DNA from: a bacterium
Lineage (GTDB): Bacteria; Vulcanimicrobiota; Vulcanimicrobiia; Vulcanimicrobiales; Vulcanimicrobiaceae
Length of the DNA stretch: 64,000 nt
NCBI GenBank assembly: GCA_021832345.1
Contig: JAKBKY010000005.1
Span: 1 to 64,000 of the forward strand
Direction: 5' to 3'
Shown: piece by piece, positions 61,656-64,000 of the stretch
Numbering within the stretch: the first letter of the stretch is position 1
Layout: each line of letters begins with the position of its first letter
Position numbers and translations under genes: made by a program
Notes under the pieces: generated by a model
Told to the model about the DNA's origin: nothing
Database searches by the model: none
The model's input: only the letters and a program-made list of their open reading frames with translations

Positions 61656-61738
61656 CGCGCGAGGCCTTTGGGTGCGCAGCTTCCGAAGCCCTGGTTGTCG
61701 GCGGTTTGGAGGCGGCCTGCGGATGGAACAATCCTACC

Positions 61739-62023
61739 GTGCAGATCTCCCGGTATGACTTTGGCGGTTTCGGCATCGTGGTGGAGCGTGGCGACCTCTC
61801 GTTCGGCGCCTACGTTCCGGAGTTGCCCGGCTGTGTTGCGCTGGCCGCCACGTACGATGACGTGTGTCGCCTTCTGAGTCAAGCGATCTCGGTCCACTGC
61901 CTCCAACTCGAGCGTTCGGGCGATCGCAGCGTGATTACGATGGGCGGGGATGACCGCCTGGTGCTGACCCCCGGCGTTTGGGAGAGCCTCTGCGGGCAAG
62001 CGGGCTGGACGATCGCTCCCTAA
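61739..62023 (+). CDS. Orphan HicB-like protein
   Basis: A 94-aa protein starting with GTG (VQISRYDFGGFGIVVERGDL) and bearing the HicB core SFGAYVPELPGCVALAATYDDVCRLLSQAI, here without the catalytic partner. The same SxYVPxLPGC motif occurs in the HicB at 48.5 kb. The upstream TTG 61706 is another start; ribosome sites are poor for both. The C-terminal part (VLTPGVWESLCGQAGWTIAP) is not typical of antitoxins. No hicA lies beside it. It may be a free-standing HicB-fold protein rather than part of a toxin system. Confidence 0.6.
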   Translation: MQISRYDFGGFGIVVERGDLSFGAYVPELPGCVALAATYDDVCRLLSQAISVHCLQLERSGDRSVITMGGDDRLVLTPGVWESLCGQAGWTIAP

Positions 62024-62079
62024 GCCTGCGTCATTAGCAGAAGTCCTCGGGCGCCGCGGCGTCGTACACTTAGACTTCT

Positions 62080-63576
62080 ATGGCGCATTCCTACGAGTCG
62101 CGTCCTCTCGCGGCACTCGCTCGACTTCCCGCATACCCCTGGTTCGTGGTTGGGACCGTCTGCATCGGTGCCTTCATGGGTCAACTCGACGCGAGCATTG
62201 CGCAACTCGTCCTGCCGACTTTGCAATCGACGTTTCATGCGACGCTTGCCGATGTCAGTTGGGTCGCCTTGGTCTACCTGCTCGTGCTGGCAATCACGCT
62301 GCCGATCTTCGGGCGGTTGGCCGATACCTTTGGCCGCAAGACGATGTATACCGGAGGGTTTCTCCTCTTCATCCTGGGTTCGGGGCTCTGCGGCTTCGCT
62401 CCGTCGCTGGCCATCCTTATCGGATCGCGCGCGTTGCAGGCTATCGGGGCCGGCATGCTGCAGGCCAATAGTATCGCCATCATCACCGCGGCCGCCGGGC
62501 CGACGCGCCGCGGTAAAGCGATCGGCATTCAAGGCGCCGCGCAGGCTGTGGGTCTCTCGCTGGGGCCGGCTCTCGGCGGCTTCCTGATTCAAGCGCTGGG
62601 CTGGCAATGGGTGTTCTGGATCAACGTGCCGGCGGGTCTGCTGGGCACGGTCCTGGGTTGGTTCGTGCTCCCGAAAACCGAGGGCATACGGCACGACGAC
62701 CGCGGCTTCGATTGGTGGGGCGCGATCCTTTTGGCGCCGGCTCTGACGCTGGTCTTGCTTTCGCTCAGTGAAGTTACGCGATGGGGGATCGCCTCGGTGC
62801 TCTTCCTCTCGGCCTTCGGCGCGGGCATCGCCCTGATCATCGCCTTTGTCGTGCGTCAGCTCCACGCGTCCTTTCCGCTGGTCGATATGACGCTCTTTCG
62901 GTCGCATGCGTTTTCGGCGGGCAATGTCGCCGGCTTAATCTCCTATGCGTTGCTCTTCGGGGTGTTCTTGCTGTTGCCGTTTGCCCTCGAGCGAGGGTAC
63001 CACGACGCTCCGGCTGCCGCTGGATTGCGGCTGACGGCGATCCCGATCGCGCTTGGCATCGCCGCTCCGTTCAGCGGCGCGCTCTCGGATCGGCTGGGTG
63101 CGCGCCCCCTCACCTTTGCAGGCATGCTGATCGCCGCCGCCGCGCTCGTTCTCATGGCGTTTACGCTAGACGGGGCAGCCGGCACCCTCCTCATCGTCAC
63201 GTTCGCACTCATCGCCTTTGGGATCGGCCAAGGGCTCTTTACGGCGCCCAACAACAGCGCCATCATGGGCGCCGCGCCGTTGCATCGTCTGGGTGCCGCC
63301 GGCGGCGTGCTCAACGTCACGCGAACCATCGGGACGAGCCTGGGCGTGGCCTTCGCATCGGCGCTGCTCGACTGGCGCATCTCGGCGTTTGTCGGCAATA
63401 GTTCAACCCTGGGTGCTCCGCCGGCGGTCCTGCTAGCGGGGATCCGGGACGTGCTTTGGATCTTTGCTGCCTGTGCTGTGATCGCCGCCATCGTTTCGTT
63501 GCTGCGCGGTAAGGTTGATATCGATGCCGAGCGCCGTGCCGAGATCGCCGCATCCGAACCGCTCGGCGGCGTGTAG
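62080..63576 (+). CDS. DHA2-family MFS drug transporter (EmrB/QacA type)
   Basis: A 498-aa transporter with 14 predicted helices, the DHA2 layout. Motif D1 appears as MGQLDASIAQLVLPTLQSTF, motif A as GRLADTFGRKTMYTGGF and motif C as AAQAVGLSLGPALGGFLIQA. The sequence also has WQWVFWINVPAGLLG, the EmrB signature before helix 6. It expels hydrophobic compounds by proton exchange. No EmrA-like membrane fusion gene is adjacent. A LysR gene begins 10 bases after its stop on the same strand and may regulate it. Confidence 0.92.
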   Translation: MAHSYESRPLAALARLPAYPWFVVGTVCIGAFMGQLDASIAQLVLPTLQSTFHATLADVSWVALVYLLVLAITLPIFGRLADTFGRKTMYTGGFLLFILGSGLCGFAPSLAILIGSRALQAIGAGMLQANSIAIITAAAGPTRRGKAIGIQGAAQAVGLSLGPALGGFLIQALGWQWVFWINVPAGLLGTVLGWFVLPKTEGIRHDDRGFDWWGAILLAPALTLVLLSLSEVTRWGIASVLFLSAFGAGIALIIAFVVRQLHASFPLVDMTLFRSHAFSAGNVAGLISYALLFGVFLLLPFALERGYHDAPAAAGLRLTAIPIALGIAAPFSGALSDRLGARPLTFAGMLIAAAALVLMAFTLDGAAGTLLIVTFALIAFGIGQGLFTAPNNSAIMGAAPLHRLGAAGGVLNVTRTIGTSLGVAFASALLDWRISAFVGNSSTLGAPPAVLLAGIRDVLWIFAACAVIAAIVSLLRGKVDIDAERRAEIAASEPLGGV

Positions 63577-63586
63577 GAGCCGCGGC

Positions 63587-64000
63587 ATGGGCACAGATGT
63601 CGCGGCGCTCGATCCGCGCGAACTCAACGTCGGCCATCTGATGACGCTTTCGCTCGTTGCCCGGTACGGCAGCTTCACGCGCGCCGCGGATGCCCTTGGT
63701 ATCAGCCAACCGTCGGTGTCGCAACAGATTCGAGAGCTCGAGCGCGTCTGCGACGTCCCGCTGGTGCTCTTGCGGGGACGAACGCTGGTGGTGACGCCCC
63801 TAGGTGAGCGACTTGCCCAAGCCGGCCACCGGATCATCCTCGAACGCGAGCGCGCCTGGCGTGCCGTCGGCGAGCACCGTAGCGGCCGCGCTGGGCGCAT
63901 TCTCGTGGGCGCGAGCATGACGACCGGAGCATATGTGCTGCCGGCGAGAATCGCCGAGTTTCTGCGGCGCTATCCCGATGTTGCGGTTGATGTGCGCATT
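63587..64000 (+). CDS. LysR-family transcriptional regulator (partial, cut by window end)
   Basis: The first 138 codons of a LysR-type regulator. The N-terminal winged helix-turn-helix is HLMTLSLVARYGSFTRAADA, then LGISQPSVSQQIRELERVCD. The linker helix and the start of the substrate-binding domain follow (GRILVGASMTTGAYVLPARI). AGGAG lies 7 bases before ATG 63587. The frame is open to the edge of the window. It probably forms an operon with the transporter just upstream, an unusual same-strand arrangement for LysR proteins, which more often face away from their target. Confidence 0.93.
   Translation, partial: MGTDVAALDPRELNVGHLMTLSLVARYGSFTRAADALGISQPSVSQQIRELERVCDVPLVLLRGRTLVVTPLGERLAQAGHRIILERERAWRAVGEHRSGRAGRILVGASMTTGAYVLPARIAEFLRRYPDVAVDVRI

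Overview
This is a 64 kb stretch of a GC-rich, gene-dense bacterial chromosome. Many genes overlap by ATGA or GTGA, and GTG and TTG starts are common. GmhB (heptose phosphatase), a lipobox lipoprotein, a PBP4-type carboxypeptidase and a soluble lytic transglycosylase suggest a cell with a periplasm, probably diderm. Homodimeric AceE, AcnA, FolE2 and the rpsR-rplI-lonC-dnaB order would suit a poorly cultured phylum such as Eremiobacterota/Vulcanimicrobiota. That placement is a guess from gene content, not a phylogenetic result.

Layout. 0-3 kb: tail of an unknown gene, a terminator, and a very large prepilin-like protein. 3-8 kb: VTT membrane protein, RNase D and aconitase in one overlapping run, followed by a scar of a serine recombinase. 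8-15 kb: a compact six-gene Hyf-type [NiFe]-hydrogenase operon (hyfBCEFGI-like). 15-19 kb: pyruvate dehydrogenase E1 and E2. 19-21 kb: EamA exporter and an ECF sigma factor with its probable anti-sigma. 21-27 kb: TPP riboswitch and thiC, a SWIM/SNF2 ATPase, GmhB and a lytic transglycosylase. 28-35 kb: two tandem secreted beta-propeller proteins of about 1,050 aa. 34.6-39 kb: a glycosyltransferase whose 5' end carries a MITE-like element, and several secreted proteins of unknown function. 39.6-47 kb: a housekeeping cluster (S18, L9, LonC, DnaB) followed by YbjN-like genes, a gamma-carbonic-anhydrase-fold protein and a cysteate-synthase-like enzyme.

47-51 kb looks like an accessory patch. It starts at tRNA-Thr(CGT) with an adjacent decayed tyrosine integrase and holds gene fragments and a hicAB module whose toxin gene has a premature stop. 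51-53 kb: a short peptide ORF directly upstream of a TPR/LuxR-type regulator, with repeated heptamers over the promoter. 52.9-54.1 kb: oxidative-stress genes. 54.2-64 kb: cell wall, sugar, transport and folate genes, including a FolK-FolE2 fusion, ending in a partial LysR regulator.

The most important observation is the peroxiredoxin at 52919-53422. An in-frame TGA stands exactly where the catalytic cysteine belongs, a SECIS-like hairpin follows it, and the protein has no other cysteine. I read it as a selenoprotein, which ordinary gene calling splits in two. Other notable points are a hydrogenase large subunit that ends right at its last metal-binding motif (no C-terminal extension to cleave), the FolK-FolE2 fusion, a cysteate-synthase relative in a bacterium, and the peptide/LuxR pair.
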